Shown: positions 23,588-33,749 of the stretch, in pieces
Layout of the letters: each line of letters opens with the position of its first letter
Position numbering within the stretch: position 1 is the stretch's first letter
Assembly (NCBI GenBank): GCA_003141895.1
Contig: PLNT01000012.1
Location: 72,914 to 136,913, forward strand
Reading direction: 5' to 3'
DNA: 64,000 nt
From: Bacteroidales bacterium
GTDB lineage: Bacteria > Bacteroidota > Bacteroidia > Bacteroidales > VadinHA17
The notes under the pieces: model-generated
Told to the model about the DNA's origin: nothing
The model's database searches: none
The model's input: the letters and a program-made list of their open reading frames with translations, nothing else
Program-made: the position numbers and the translations under genes

Positions 23588-24295
23588 TTAGTTTTTAGAA
23601 TCGGGCATAAGTAAATCCTTTACAACTTTGCCATCCTCGAGTGAGATTATCCGATTAAGATATTTCATAACTTTCTCATCATGGGTTGCAAATATAAAGG
23701 TCGTATTGAGCTCCCGGTTAAGGTTTTTCATTGTCTGGAGAATATTATGGGAGTTACTTGAATCGAGGTTCGCTGTTGGTTCATCGGCAAGCACTATCTC
23801 AGGCCTTTTTACCATCGAACGGGCGATTGCCACACGCTGGCATTCGCCACCTGACAACATCGACGGCCGTGACTTTACTTTTTCAGTAAGACCAACCCAT
23901 TCGAGGGCAGCCATTACAGCCTTTTTTCTTTCCGAACCGGACATATTCTGCAACAACAATGCAAATTCAACATTTTCATAAACAGAATAAACCGGTAAAA
24001 GATTATAGGTCTGAAATATGAAGCCAATATGCCGGTTACGGAGTACAGCTGATTGTTTATGTGTAAGCAATGAGACATTTTTGCCGAGCACAATCACCTC
24101 TCCTTCGCTCGGAGAATCAAGAGAACCGATTATATTTAATAGTGTTGTCTTTCCTGATCCGCTTGGGCCAACCAAACCCGCAAATTCACCTGTTCCAAAA
24201 CTGATATTGACGTTTTTAAGAGCAGTGAATTCAGTTTTCCCGACAGGGAAGCGTTTTATAAGATTTTCAATTTTGATGATTGCATCATTTTCCAT
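23588..24295 (-). CDS. ABC transporter ATP-binding protein (LolD/MacB type)
   Basis: 235 aa from the ATG at 24295 (MENDAIIKIENLIKRF). The open frame continues 40 codons upstream but only through tandem CTTTGTG repeats, so that extension is artefactual. Walker A is GPSGSGKTT, the Q-loop is in IGFIFQTYNLLPVYSVYENV, the signature LSGGECQRVAIARSM, Walker B IVLADEPTANLD, and the H-loop FATHDEKV. Length and the 'YNLLP' Q-loop fit the LolD/MacB subfamily that pairs with FtsX permeases, which are encoded directly downstream. Confidence 0.93.
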   Translation of the reverse strand: MENDAIIKIENLIKRFPVGKTEFTALKNVNISFGTGEFAGLVGPSGSGKTTLLNIIGSLDSPSEGEVIVLGKNVSLLTHKQSAVLRNRHIGFIFQTYNLLPVYSVYENVEFALLLQNMSGSERKKAVMAALEWVGLTEKVKSRPSMLSGGECQRVAIARSMVKRPEIVLADEPTANLDSSNSHNILQTMKNLNRELNTTFIFATHDEKVMKYLNRIISLEDGKVVKDLLMPDSKN

Positions 24296-24330
24296 TCTAT
24301 TTATATATTTTGAATTATTTTTTAATCTTC

Positions 24331-24430
24331 TTCCCCTTTGTGTTCCTTTGTGATCCCTTTGTGTTCCTTTGTGGTTTGGATTTTTTTTAACCACAAAGGG
24401 GCTCAAAGGTTGCACTTAGGTTCACAAAGG
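24331..24430. repeat. CTTTGTG tandem repeats with 11-bp inverted repeat
   Basis: Several CCTTTGTG words in a row (24334-24373). CCTTTGTGGTT (24366-24376) pairs with AACCACAAAGG (24389-24399) around a T-rich loop. Intergenic, between the ATPase and the barrel gene. A repeat type often seen between genes in environmental Bacteroidota. Confidence 0.5.
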
Positions 24431-24460
24431 ATTATTTCATTTACATTCAATTTTATCATC

Positions 24461-25603
24461 CTAATGATTAAAAACCAACATTACCTGTACACCCCGGCCC
24501 GCGAAAAGATTTGGCCCTTCGCCTTGGGCAGGAATATTGTATATCACCGGATTCCAGTATCCCATGAAATACAAGGTTATATTGTTGAACTGTTTTTGCC
24601 AGTTTAAAAAGTTATAGCTTTTCCTGTTCTTCCAGTCATAATAAACTATCCCGTTTACATTATCAAAAAGACTTACCGGATAAGATAGTGAAACAAGGGA
24701 GAATGTTGTTGTATTTTGAAAATTAAAAGCTCTTTCATCATTGGCGGCAACTAATTGTTCATAAATGACATATAAGCCATTGCCAAGACCAAAAGTATAG
24801 TCGGTTCCCGCGTTCAAAATTTGCTGATTTGTAAAGATCCCAAGGTTCTTTCCTTTATTTACCCAGGTACCTTCGAACCATAGTCCGACGACCATATCAA
24901 CTTTAATATCGAAGCCTGCTTTATTCTCAGGTATCATACTGAATGAGGGAACTATCCCGGCCAGATTTCGGGAATCTGCAATACGGTAATTATATGAAAA
25001 CCCTATCTCTCCTTTTGGAACGGGTAATTGTAATCTTCCGCCAACTTCCGGATAGCTACTATTTGTGCCTGTTGGTTCCCAGCCTCTGGGTTTATTATTC
25101 CCATAGAGTCCCCAGAGCCATATATTTGCATTATTGAGAAAGTAATATCTGCCAAGAAGGCCATACACTCCATCAGTAAGTTTTAAAGGATCCCGTGGAT
25201 CAATCTGGTCGAACCACATAAGTGGCCTCAGTATAGAGGCAGATCCGAAATTAATCTTCTGCAGGCCGGCCCGAAGCTCAAATTGTCTTGTTGAATATCT
25301 GACCCAAAGCCTGTAGGGTTTTAGCTGCGCTGTAGCTTTTAAAGAATCGAAAGGATTAAAACCTGCATTCCCGTTTATGTTCAGAGATGCTTCAAAGTCG
25401 ATCTTATGGTCATCCTTAAGGTTCAGATTATAGTTGAGCTGAGGAATGTATCTTCCTCCAGTGTAGACTGGTAAAGCATTTCCATCATTGAAATTTATCC
25501 ATCCGGACGCCTGTCCTTTAAAACTAAGGCTATCCTGCCCATCGCAGATTGCCGGGAAGATAATAATAATACAGCAAGATACTATTCTAAAGAGATTTCG
25601 CAT
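24461..25603 (-). CDS. Outer-membrane beta-barrel (porin-like) protein
   Basis: 380 aa. Signal peptide ending at FPAICDGQ, then a regular alternation of amphipathic strands to the C-terminus. Strands seen include FKGQASGWINFND, PYRLWVRYSTRQFELRAGLQKINFGS, VYGLLGRYYF and GEIGFSYNYRIA, with the final strand GVQVMLVFNH. The 'RAGLQKINFG...RPLMWFDQIDPRDPL' region resembles DUF1302/OprP-like porins. First gene of the cluster with the ABC transporter and LolA-like gene, so it may be the outer-membrane end of the same route. Confidence 0.8.
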   Translation of the reverse strand: MRNLFRIVSCCIIIIFPAICDGQDSLSFKGQASGWINFNDGNALPVYTGGRYIPQLNYNLNLKDDHKIDFEASLNINGNAGFNPFDSLKATAQLKPYRLWVRYSTRQFELRAGLQKINFGSASILRPLMWFDQIDPRDPLKLTDGVYGLLGRYYFLNNANIWLWGLYGNNKPRGWEPTGTNSSYPEVGGRLQLPVPKGEIGFSYNYRIADSRNLAGIVPSFSMIPENKAGFDIKVDMVVGLWFEGTWVNKGKNLGIFTNQQILNAGTDYTFGLGNGLYVIYEQLVAANDERAFNFQNTTTFSLVSLSYPVSLFDNVNGIVYYDWKNRKSYNFLNWQKQFNNITLYFMGYWNPVIYNIPAQGEGPNLFAGRGVQVMLVFNH

Positions 25604-25605
25604 AT

Positions 25606-26463
25606 TTACCTGTCCGCTTGCTTTATCAAATCCTCCGTAACAACAATCGTTCTTGACGAAATTGCACAGGCTCCAAAATAGCCTAAAGCGCCATTGGTAA
25701 GATTGGTATTAGGATTTGCGGGGGTTGACCCGAAAAACGGATTTATAGAGATCAAATCTTCAAGTGTCCTGAAATATCCATAAGTGCTCTTATCGAGTGA
25801 TAATAATTCTATCCTGTATGTATTCCGGACTGAGGCATTTGATACCCTCAGTTCTGTATACTCATTGTTAGTATATTGATCATCATATAACCTGTAGTTT
25901 TGAGTATCTATTGAATCATTCTTAAAGACTCTTATTCTGTAAAAGTTTTTTTCAGGCGGATCTATGAAAAAACAATGTATTTCGTAGTGGGATTCATTCT
26001 GATTTCCGCCAAAATCAAAACGCTGGGACGCGCTTTTAAACACTTTTAATGAGTCTATATTTACATGACTCATCATTGTTGATGAACCTTCATAGACAGC
26101 GCCCTCTGCAGTCACTTTCAAATTATATGTTGTCCCTGGAAATCCTCTGAGCTTTGTGGTATAATAAATACCAGGACTTGACTCTTTTAATGTGTCGGAA
26201 TTATTAAAACTATCTGTTATTATGGCCAGTGCCCCGGAGACTGTTTCCAGGGTTGGCTGATTAAAATAGCTTCCCGATTTACTGATAGTTAAAGTATAAG
26301 AACTACGCCGGTCAGTAATCAATCCTTCGATAACTATTCGTGGTGCAGCTTCGTTCAGATCAACATTTATTACCTTCTGGCAGCCCGAGATTCCCAGGAT
26401 ATTAAGCACCGATAAAATGATCAATATCGCATTTTTAATTCCCCTCACACTAAGTATCTTCAT
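25606..26463 (-). CDS. DUF4249-type lipoprotein, partner of the TonB receptor
   Basis: 285 aa. Lipoprotein signal with lipobox LGISGC (Cys28), then QKVINVDLNEAAPRIVIEGL, the typical N-terminus of DUF4249 proteins. A beta-rich domain follows with SYTLTISKSGSYFNQ and FPGTTYNLKVTAEG. In Bacteroidota these lipoproteins sit beside TonB-dependent receptors, probably as substrate-binding or gating partners. The receptor gene ends 11 bp upstream. Substrate unknown; no glycan-degradation genes nearby. Confidence 0.88.
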   Translation of the reverse strand: MKILSVRGIKNAILIILSVLNILGISGCQKVINVDLNEAAPRIVIEGLITDRRSSYTLTISKSGSYFNQPTLETVSGALAIITDSFNNSDTLKESSPGIYYTTKLRGFPGTTYNLKVTAEGAVYEGSSTMMSHVNIDSLKVFKSASQRFDFGGNQNESHYEIHCFFIDPPEKNFYRIRVFKNDSIDTQNYRLYDDQYTNNEYTELRVSNASVRNTYRIELLSLDKSTYGYFRTLEDLISINPFFGSTPANPNTNLTNGALGYFGACAISSRTIVVTEDLIKQADR

Positions 26464-26474
26464 TTTGCAGAGTA

Positions 26475-28820
26475 TTAAAATTTGAAATTGTAAGTAACAG
26501 CAGGTACAAACCGGAAGAGAGATAACTGTACTGCCTGCATTTTTGATGGATCATTCGGATCCTGCTGAAAATTGATAGCATAAGCATTTGAACGTCCATA
26601 AACATTATAAACTGAAAAATTCCAGTTACTCTCGAACCTGTTTGTTTTTTTCCGTATCCATGTAACGCCAATATCCAACCTGTGATAATCCGGCATACGA
26701 TAACCATTTCTCTCAGTGTAATAAGGAACAATGTTGCCATCGACATAATAGCGGCCACTAGGAAATGTAACAACATTCCCGCTAATGTATATCCAGGTCG
26801 CCGAAAAAGTAAGTTTTGGGTTGAGCTCATACATACCAACAATAGCGAGATTATTTGGTCTGTCCTGCTTTGCAAGAAAGACCGTTCCGCCATTTATATC
26901 GGGGAATTGTCTCTTTGTTTTTGATAATGTATAGCTTATCCAACCGGTCAGCTTTCCATATTTCTTTCTGATCAGGAATTCAGCACCATAACCCCAGCCC
27001 TTTCCAAAGACCAGTTGGGATTCCACCTTATTATTAAGGATAAGGTTGGCTCCATTACGATAATCAATCTGATTTTTAAATGTTTTATAATAAACCTCCA
27101 CTGAAGTCTCAAACATATTATTTGAAAGATTTCTGAAATATCCTAAGGTATACTGGTCCGCTATTTCAGGTAGAATATTTACATTACTCGGAACCCATAG
27201 ATCAAAAGGAGTTGTTGATGTGGTATTTGATAACAAATGTATATACTGCCGGGTGCGGGCATAAGAAACTTTAACCGAGCTTGAGTCATTGATAATATAA
27301 TTCACGAGCAATCTTGGTTCAAGACCACCATAGGTATTAAATATTTTTCCCTTTGGGTATGTTGCAGAATCAATCACATCCGAAACCTGATCATAAGTAT
27401 ACACGGTACCTGGTCCGATTGAACTGAAAAGCGAATAACGTAATCCATATGTTGCCTTAAGATGTGGCGAAATTGTCTGTTCATTGGAAATATACAGAGC
27501 ATTTTCAAGAGCGTACATGTTGTCCATAGATCTAATTCTCAGCACTGTACTGCTTCCTACTTTACTGGGAACAAACGTATGGAATATCGAATTGAATCCG
27601 AATTTGATTGTATTATTCGAGTTCAGATAGTAATGCAGATCTTCTTTAAGATTCCAGTCTTTTATTTCAGACAGTACCTTCATTGTGAGATTCCCAACGT
27701 CGACATTGAACTGATAGCTGTAACGGTTAAATATTAAAGATGTGTTCGAAAATATTTTATCGCTAATAATATGATTCCACCTTGTTGTAGCCGTGACATT
27801 ACCCCAGTCGAGACCAACAGTTCCTCCAAGATTAAAGTTATCTCTCCCCAGATAGCAGGAGAAATAAAGCTTGTCTTTTTCAGACAGCTGGTAGTTGGCT
27901 TTCATGTTTAAATCATAAAAATAAAGAGTTGATTTGCTGGCTGTGGAATCAACTCCCTTTCGGGACAGGAGCTTAAGGAAAAGATCGGCATAAGTTCGTC
28001 GCGCCGCTATCATAAAAGAACCTTTATTTTTAAATAATGGCCCTTCAATAGATAAACGCGAAGCAATTATTCCTATACCTCCCGACAAATGGTATGTTTT
28101 ATTATTCCCTTCATTCATTTGAATGTCAACAACAGATGATAGTCGTCCACCATATTCAGCCGGAAAGCCTCCCTTGTAAAGTGTTATATCCTTTATAGCG
28201 TCGGAGTTGAAAGTTGAAAAAAAACCAAGTAAATGAGAAGGATTGTAAACCGGCGCTTCGTCAAGTAGTATAAGGTTCTGATCAACGCCACCACCACGCA
28301 CATAAAAACCGGCGTTCCCTTCTCCTGCTGGTGTAACCCCAGGTAATAGCTGAATGGTTTTTAAAATGTCTTTTTCACCAAGAATTACAGGAATAGTCTG
28401 AATTTCTTTAATATTTATCTTTGAAATGAGTTCATTCTGAATGACATTGGTATTGTTCTTTTCACCAGTAATGGTAACTTCTTTGAGGGAAATAGATTCC
28501 TCCTCCATGTCAATTGTAAGCTTGACGTTTTCCTTTAAATCCAATGAGATAGTTTTGGTTTTATAACCCATGAACTGAATTACCAGTGAATATTCCCCGA
28601 TTGGAAGTGTGAGAGAGAAATAACCATATGCATTAGAACTTATTCCGATTGAAGGGTTTTCTTTAGGATAAACGACAGCACCTGTTAGTGATTCCCCGGT
28701 TGAAGCATCTCTGATAAAGCCACTTATAGTTGCCGATTTATAGGGATCATTTTTAGAAAATCCCCCGGGCAAAATCAATATTGAAAAAATAAAAATAAAT
28801 AAACCGATTTTCTTTTCCAT
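26475..28820 (-). CDS. TonB-dependent receptor with carboxypeptidase-like regulatory domain
   Basis: 781 aa. Signal peptide; N-terminal CarboxypepD_reg-like domain (about 30-115: ATISGFIRDASTGESLTGAV, YGYFSLTLPIGEYSLVIQFM). The plug domain (about 125-235) has LPGVTPAGEGNAGFYVRGGG and GGFPAEYGGRLSSVVDIQM, followed by a beta-barrel ending RFVPAVTYNFKF. Short for the class, with no SusC-type extension, as is usual when paired with DUF4249 rather than SusD. It imports an unidentified ligand with TonB energy. Confidence 0.93.
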   Translation of the reverse strand: MEKKIGLFIFIFSILILPGGFSKNDPYKSATISGFIRDASTGESLTGAVVYPKENPSIGISSNAYGYFSLTLPIGEYSLVIQFMGYKTKTISLDLKENVKLTIDMEEESISLKEVTITGEKNNTNVIQNELISKINIKEIQTIPVILGEKDILKTIQLLPGVTPAGEGNAGFYVRGGGVDQNLILLDEAPVYNPSHLLGFFSTFNSDAIKDITLYKGGFPAEYGGRLSSVVDIQMNEGNNKTYHLSGGIGIIASRLSIEGPLFKNKGSFMIAARRTYADLFLKLLSRKGVDSTASKSTLYFYDLNMKANYQLSEKDKLYFSCYLGRDNFNLGGTVGLDWGNVTATTRWNHIISDKIFSNTSLIFNRYSYQFNVDVGNLTMKVLSEIKDWNLKEDLHYYLNSNNTIKFGFNSIFHTFVPSKVGSSTVLRIRSMDNMYALENALYISNEQTISPHLKATYGLRYSLFSSIGPGTVYTYDQVSDVIDSATYPKGKIFNTYGGLEPRLLVNYIINDSSSVKVSYARTRQYIHLLSNTTSTTPFDLWVPSNVNILPEIADQYTLGYFRNLSNNMFETSVEVYYKTFKNQIDYRNGANLILNNKVESQLVFGKGWGYGAEFLIRKKYGKLTGWISYTLSKTKRQFPDINGGTVFLAKQDRPNNLAIVGMYELNPKLTFSATWIYISGNVVTFPSGRYYVDGNIVPYYTERNGYRMPDYHRLDIGVTWIRKKTNRFESNWNFSVYNVYGRSNAYAINFQQDPNDPSKMQAVQLSLFRFVPAVTYNFKF

Positions 28821-28993
28821 TCAATCTAAATAGCGGGAGTCAAAAAAGATACCAGGAGCATGTTTTGTGTTTAAATTCCAGCTCATTCCGTATAAACATA
28901 CAATATAATCCAAATGTTTTTCAGCGGATATATTTATTTCTAAAGTTCATCTGATCATTTCAAGACTTCCATGTTGGTAAGGAGTAACATTAT

Positions 28994-31030
28994 TTATTCC
29001 TTAAGTATTTTTTGTACATAATTCCCGTCCGGTGTAAATATCTGAATAAGATAAATACCCTGAGGGCAGGAACTCATATCGAGTTTATATATTCCGGAAT
29101 TTGCATCAATTTTTTTAAGCACTCTTCCCTGAAAATCAATAAGCTCTATACTTTTTATTATTCCTGAAGTTTCAATTGTGAGCATATCTTTAACCGGCGA
29201 GGGATAAAACTTCAATTTACCCAGACTTTCTGTTTTAATAACAGAAAGGATCGTATTTGTTGAGAGTCTCCAGTTCGATGCAAGGCTATTATCCGAAAGT
29301 GGGTCGATCAGCTCAAGGAAATATCCGTTTCCGTCAGCATTTGGCCATGGGGCGTGATCAGAATAACTAACGCTGTCAATTACATTACCGAATCCATCAG
29401 CCAGTACTAGTTTCTCACCGGCGTTTGACAAATTTCTTGTGAACTGCCCTGAAGGCGAGAAACCATATTTAGCCAAAAAGACATCGGATTTGTTTGCCAG
29501 TATTTTTACCGAATTCGGAAAAATCTCTGAATACCACGGGAATTGGTAAACAAAACCTGTTCCACTGAAAAAAACTCCATTCAAGCTAACAGTCTTTGAA
29601 CCTGTATTTCTTATTTCGAGAAACTCCTGTGCATCACTATCGGGGAATTTCAGAGTACTGTCAGGGTGGTACATTATCTTTGTGATAACCAGCGGTGGCA
29701 TTATTTCATCAATGCAATTTCCAAGAAGGGTAATGTGACTTGTCATCCATGGGATACGGGACTGAAGGAAATTCTTTATTCTATCAATTTCAGCAGATAA
29801 ATTCGGAACAGTTCCCCACCGATTGTTCTCCCTAACGGCAGCTTCGCTGATTTTGGCAACAGTCGTGTCAATCAGGGCCTCTATGGATGCATAGTTCAAT
29901 GGCTGACCGGGCTGTATAAGCTGATTCCATCTTTTGTACAGGCAACATCTGAAGTCGGGGTTATTGAATAAGTCCTGCCAGAATTTTGGGCCTTCATTAT
30001 CCCCGTTAAGAAATTGCCATACATCAGTTTTACTTCGGTCGTACCCCCAAATAGCCAGATCATATCCAAAAGTAAGGTTAAGATCCCATATAGGTCCGGC
30101 TCTCAGTTTTCCGTTCCGGTCTTTATGAAAAAAAGTACTGAATTGATATGCATCTGCATTGGAACCCAGTTCATTTATTATCATATAATCGACAAATGAA
30201 GGGATATCGATAACTGAAGGAAAACCGTTTTCAATAGATGCATTGCCTGTTGCTGCAGTGCTTCTTAGCGTTTCAAACACAGATTGAATATATTTACTTT
30301 GGGGCGCTGATATTTCTTCGGGTTTCGGATAGTCGTAAATAAACGTCACATCATTAGTTCCGATATAACTCGACATGGTCCAGGCTACAGGATCTCCTCC
30401 AGTTTTATCTGCTTTGACAATATAACCCCCGGTAACTTTCGGATAACTATTATCCAAAGTCGTTATTTTTGCAATATTAACTCTTTCTGATCCCTGTTTA
30501 ATTTTTTCCTCAAGGACATAAAGTCCATTGTAACTGCCATTTAGTATAACTTCACAATAAACAGTACGGCTCGCATAATCTCCAATCATACGTGATAGAT
30601 TATAACATAAATAGTCGCGTATCAGTGATGGTTCGAAACCGAGCCCATTGAGAATCCAGTCATTATCAGCGGGCAGACCAAGAAGGCTGACATTTCTTTC
30701 GGTAATGTTATCCGTAGTCAAAGTTGAAAATCCGTATTGTTTTTTTGGAAGTGTCTGTGAAGAGGAACCTCTTACTTCAATATTGATACGTCCGTTATAA
30801 TTCAGATATTCTGCTGTATTCTGATCAGAAATATAGTTTCTCAATCCTTCGCCCCTGAAGATTATTTTCATGCTTGCCAGGGCCCTGGGAGAATCGGGTA
30901 TTACTACATTTCCATCGGTAGTTATAATTACAATAGGCAGGTTACTATCGGTAAATACCTGAGAATAAGAGGATAAATAAATACTTAACAGGAAGAAAAC
31001 AATAATCGAATATCGCTTCATATGACGCAA
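28994..31030 (-). CDS. Secreted CotH-like kinase protein with lamin-tail domain and T9SS sorting domain
   Basis: 678 aa. Signal peptide to YLSSYSQ. The CotH-like protein-kinase fold spans about 85-400: INIEVRGSSSQTLPKKQYGF, DNDWILNGL, CEVILNGSYNGLYVLEEKIK and GPIWDLNLTFGYDL, the last with catalytic-type Asp. A lamin-tail domain spans about 450-580 (VITKIMYHPDS, AQEFLEIRNTGSKTVSLNG). The type A C-terminal sorting domain (about 605-678) has KFYPSPVKDMLTIE and CPQGIYLIQIF. It is thus exported by the type IX system to the surface. CotH proteins phosphorylate proteins in spores; the target here is unknown. Confidence 0.88.
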   Translation of the reverse strand: MRHMKRYSIIVFFLLSIYLSSYSQVFTDSNLPIVIITTDGNVVIPDSPRALASMKIIFRGEGLRNYISDQNTAEYLNYNGRINIEVRGSSSQTLPKKQYGFSTLTTDNITERNVSLLGLPADNDWILNGLGFEPSLIRDYLCYNLSRMIGDYASRTVYCEVILNGSYNGLYVLEEKIKQGSERVNIAKITTLDNSYPKVTGGYIVKADKTGGDPVAWTMSSYIGTNDVTFIYDYPKPEEISAPQSKYIQSVFETLRSTAATGNASIENGFPSVIDIPSFVDYMIINELGSNADAYQFSTFFHKDRNGKLRAGPIWDLNLTFGYDLAIWGYDRSKTDVWQFLNGDNEGPKFWQDLFNNPDFRCCLYKRWNQLIQPGQPLNYASIEALIDTTVAKISEAAVRENNRWGTVPNLSAEIDRIKNFLQSRIPWMTSHITLLGNCIDEIMPPLVITKIMYHPDSTLKFPDSDAQEFLEIRNTGSKTVSLNGVFFSGTGFVYQFPWYSEIFPNSVKILANKSDVFLAKYGFSPSGQFTRNLSNAGEKLVLADGFGNVIDSVSYSDHAPWPNADGNGYFLELIDPLSDNSLASNWRLSTNTILSVIKTESLGKLKFYPSPVKDMLTIETSGIIKSIELIDFQGRVLKKIDANSGIYKLDMSSCPQGIYLIQIFTPDGNYVQKILKE

Positions 31031-31119
31031 TTAACCACAGGTACAAATGTGTTAATTATTTTTCTATAAAAGAATTCCGAAGATGCTAATAGTCTTTAAA
31101 AAGACATTTAAATTGCAGA

Positions 31120-33744
31120 TCAGGTTTTAATCACTTTACCCAGTACCCCGGGAACCTGGAGTAGATCATAATCGTTGCTATAAATCAGGAATTTATCATT
31201 CCATTTTGGATTGAATTTATCCTTATAATCTCTTTGTCCTTTGAACTGGGAAAAAGAACGTATTTTTTCATATGCAAACTTCATCGATTTTTCCGGAAAA
31301 TTATGTGGATCATCGAGACCTGACATCGGGGCAAAACCCAGATTTACGAAGCGGATCCCATTATCCTTAAAATATTTAAACATTTCTACCAGGATATAAT
31401 CCATTATTCCATTTGGTGCATCGGCTGTTTTCCGGAGAAGATCATATGTTCCTTCGCTCGGGACATAATCGGGAATGATGTTTAGAAAAGCGATTATTTT
31501 TTCCTCACTGTTTTCTATTGTGATCACTGTTTGTTCCTTTATTTCCTTTTCACTGAATATACCCTGGGAAAAAACAATTTCCTCGCGTTCTGTAAGCTTA
31601 AGCCATTCGTCACTTACGGCTCTGAGTTTCTGAATCAATCCATCACGGAGGGGCGGTTTATTTATATGTGTAGTATAGCCCTGTTCCTTAATTTTGTTCA
31701 ACGCGTTTCTTATAGATTTCTTCTCGCCACCTTCCAGAGAAAAAGTGTTAAGATCCACTACACCTTCCTGACCCAGAAAGAGGCTCTTTCGTGATAATTC
31801 ATTAAAGACCGGAAGACATTCCCTGGGAACACGATAATAAATGTCCTTCAGACCATTCTCATAAGAATATTTAGCAAATGCAACGACACATTTCTTCATT
31901 TCTTCCCTGTTTTCAGCTACAGGATTTTCAAGTACAACTGCAAAGTTCCGGCTCACTCTGTAAGAGATATAAGCATTAATGTCAGAGGGAGCAAAAATGA
32001 ATTTGTCATAGTATGTTTTAAAAAAGTCAAGTGCTGAATTTCCGAACTGTTGAGTCAGGCTTCTAGCACGGGTTGTTTCTTCAACAGTCGGAGCAACCTT
32101 GTAAACATAAGGTCTGACGAGGGAGTACACGAGAAATGATATAGATAAAAATCCGCTTATTTTGATAAGATAGATAAAATCCCGGGCAAACCCGTCTCTG
32201 GGTATAAGATCCTGACTTCCAATCAGGAAAAAATTCTGAATTGTATACCAGAATGATTGAACAATATTGAAATCAATCTGGAAGTGTTTTTTATCAAGGA
32301 AGTAGAATCCTACAACGCCATATAATACTACTGCTCCCATGCTGAATAAAGCTGTTTGCAGCCCTACTGTTCCCAATCTTGGATTTGTTTTGATATGATA
32401 TTCCTTCCTCGTTGCAATAAGTGAACCTACGACTAAAAGAGCTATTGTAGCTTCTTCATAATCAATTCCTTTAGTAATGTGACCAAAAACTGAGATTACG
32501 CTGAATCCAATTGCAAACCACCAGGCAGTTCGTAATCCTCTTAACATAAATGCAGCGGTTACAAGAAGCAATAAACCTGCTATAAATACAAAACTGTTGG
32601 AGAAACTGACAAAGCCAACCAGCAGGTAATCTCTTAAAAGTCTAAGTCTCTCAGGCAGAGCTGGAGTCAGAACCGATATAATGTTTACAATACCCAGAAA
32701 AAAGATCAGGATAGCCGGAAAAATTCGCATTATCAGCTTATCAAGCTTAAGCAAAAAACTCACTATGCCCATTAAAAGGGGTAGCCAGAATTCAAAAAAC
32801 CTGAAAAGCAGTGTAATTGCAATGGAGTCAACTCTGCTGAACCCCGATTGGATAAGAACATATGTCATCGAAAGTTCAATAGCTCCCAGGCCCCTCAGGA
32901 AGGGCGATATGATCAGAAATATTACAACGATTATATAAGCAATTATTGCAGATGAAAGTGAGGGTGCAAAATTCAGAGCTACCATCGCGATATATACATG
33001 GGCGATGCCAACAAATTCAATAAGGACTGAAACCAGGACTGTATAAACAAATTGTCTTGTGTTTATCTTGTTGTTCTTCAAATCCCCTATTAATAGTTCA
33101 GCATTTGGATAGATTTTTAAGATCCATGTGTAAAGCTTCCATTTTTTCACAAGAGAGTGGTACAGAAAAACAAAAAATAAAAGAATCAGTACAACAGCCC
33201 CAAGTGCGTACCATTGGCTCATGCCTGTTCCTGTACCGGAAACCGCAAAAAAGAAAGCAGGGATAGCAACTATCACTACAGAAAGTATTCCGACAAAAGC
33301 ATAAATTGATGAGGCGAAATAAATCTGGGTTTTTGTAATACCCTTTTTTTCAATTTCATTTGTAAAGAAAGCCAGAGAGGAAACTGCCCCGGCAGGCAAA
33401 AAGACGCTGATAAAATTCCTTTTCAGGAAAAGTACAATTGCATCCCATAACCTCAATCTTGTGTCAATTGAGGCAAAGGATGTAACGTACATCACTCCCT
33501 GTATAAAAATGTAGAAAATTACCAGTCCAAGACCTGCCAGTACCCAGTATTTATTTGCATCTGCCAGAAGATTCCTAACTGACCGAAGCTCAAGTTTCTG
33601 ATGATATATAAACCAGCCTGCAATAATTATAAAGGAGGCAGTGAAAAGAAACTGAGTAATAATCTTGCCATTCTCATTGATAAAAATGAAAATCTTCTCC
33701 TTAAAAAAATTCCTTAAAGTTAATGACGAGTTTTCTTTTATCAT
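31120..33744 (-). CDS. mprF: Lysyl-phosphatidylglycerol synthase/flippase (MprF-like)
   Basis: 874 aa, the size of full-length MprF. About 12-14 TMs in the N-terminal two thirds comprise the flippase part, with LFLKRNFISVFLPAGAVSSL and SPFLRGLGAIELSMTYVLI. The C-terminal soluble GNAT-like DUF2156 domain (about 560-870) includes YENGLKDIYYRVPRECLP, FVNLGFAPMSGLDDP and FNPKWNDKFLIYSN. MprF moves an amino acid (usually Lys) from tRNA to phosphatidylglycerol and flips the product, lowering negative surface charge. The AcvB/VirJ-type gene ends 6 bp upstream and probably hydrolyses the same lipid. Confidence 0.92.
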   Translation of the reverse strand: MIKENSSLTLRNFFKEKIFIFINENGKIITQFLFTASFIIIAGWFIYHQKLELRSVRNLLADANKYWVLAGLGLVIFYIFIQGVMYVTSFASIDTRLRLWDAIVLFLKRNFISVFLPAGAVSSLAFFTNEIEKKGITKTQIYFASSIYAFVGILSVVIVAIPAFFFAVSGTGTGMSQWYALGAVVLILLFFVFLYHSLVKKWKLYTWILKIYPNAELLIGDLKNNKINTRQFVYTVLVSVLIEFVGIAHVYIAMVALNFAPSLSSAIIAYIIVVIFLIISPFLRGLGAIELSMTYVLIQSGFSRVDSIAITLLFRFFEFWLPLLMGIVSFLLKLDKLIMRIFPAILIFFLGIVNIISVLTPALPERLRLLRDYLLVGFVSFSNSFVFIAGLLLLVTAAFMLRGLRTAWWFAIGFSVISVFGHITKGIDYEEATIALLVVGSLIATRKEYHIKTNPRLGTVGLQTALFSMGAVVLYGVVGFYFLDKKHFQIDFNIVQSFWYTIQNFFLIGSQDLIPRDGFARDFIYLIKISGFLSISFLVYSLVRPYVYKVAPTVEETTRARSLTQQFGNSALDFFKTYYDKFIFAPSDINAYISYRVSRNFAVVLENPVAENREEMKKCVVAFAKYSYENGLKDIYYRVPRECLPVFNELSRKSLFLGQEGVVDLNTFSLEGGEKKSIRNALNKIKEQGYTTHINKPPLRDGLIQKLRAVSDEWLKLTEREEIVFSQGIFSEKEIKEQTVITIENSEEKIIAFLNIIPDYVPSEGTYDLLRKTADAPNGIMDYILVEMFKYFKDNGIRFVNLGFAPMSGLDDPHNFPEKSMKFAYEKIRSFSQFKGQRDYKDKFNPKWNDKFLIYSNDYDLLQVPGVLGKVIKT

Positions 33745-33749
33745 AGATT

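Noticed and set aside
24296..24415. 40-codon N-terminal extension of the ABC ATPase
   Set aside because: The extension encodes repeated HKGTQR from the CTTTGTG repeats; the ATG at 24295 gives a normal LolD-type N-terminus.
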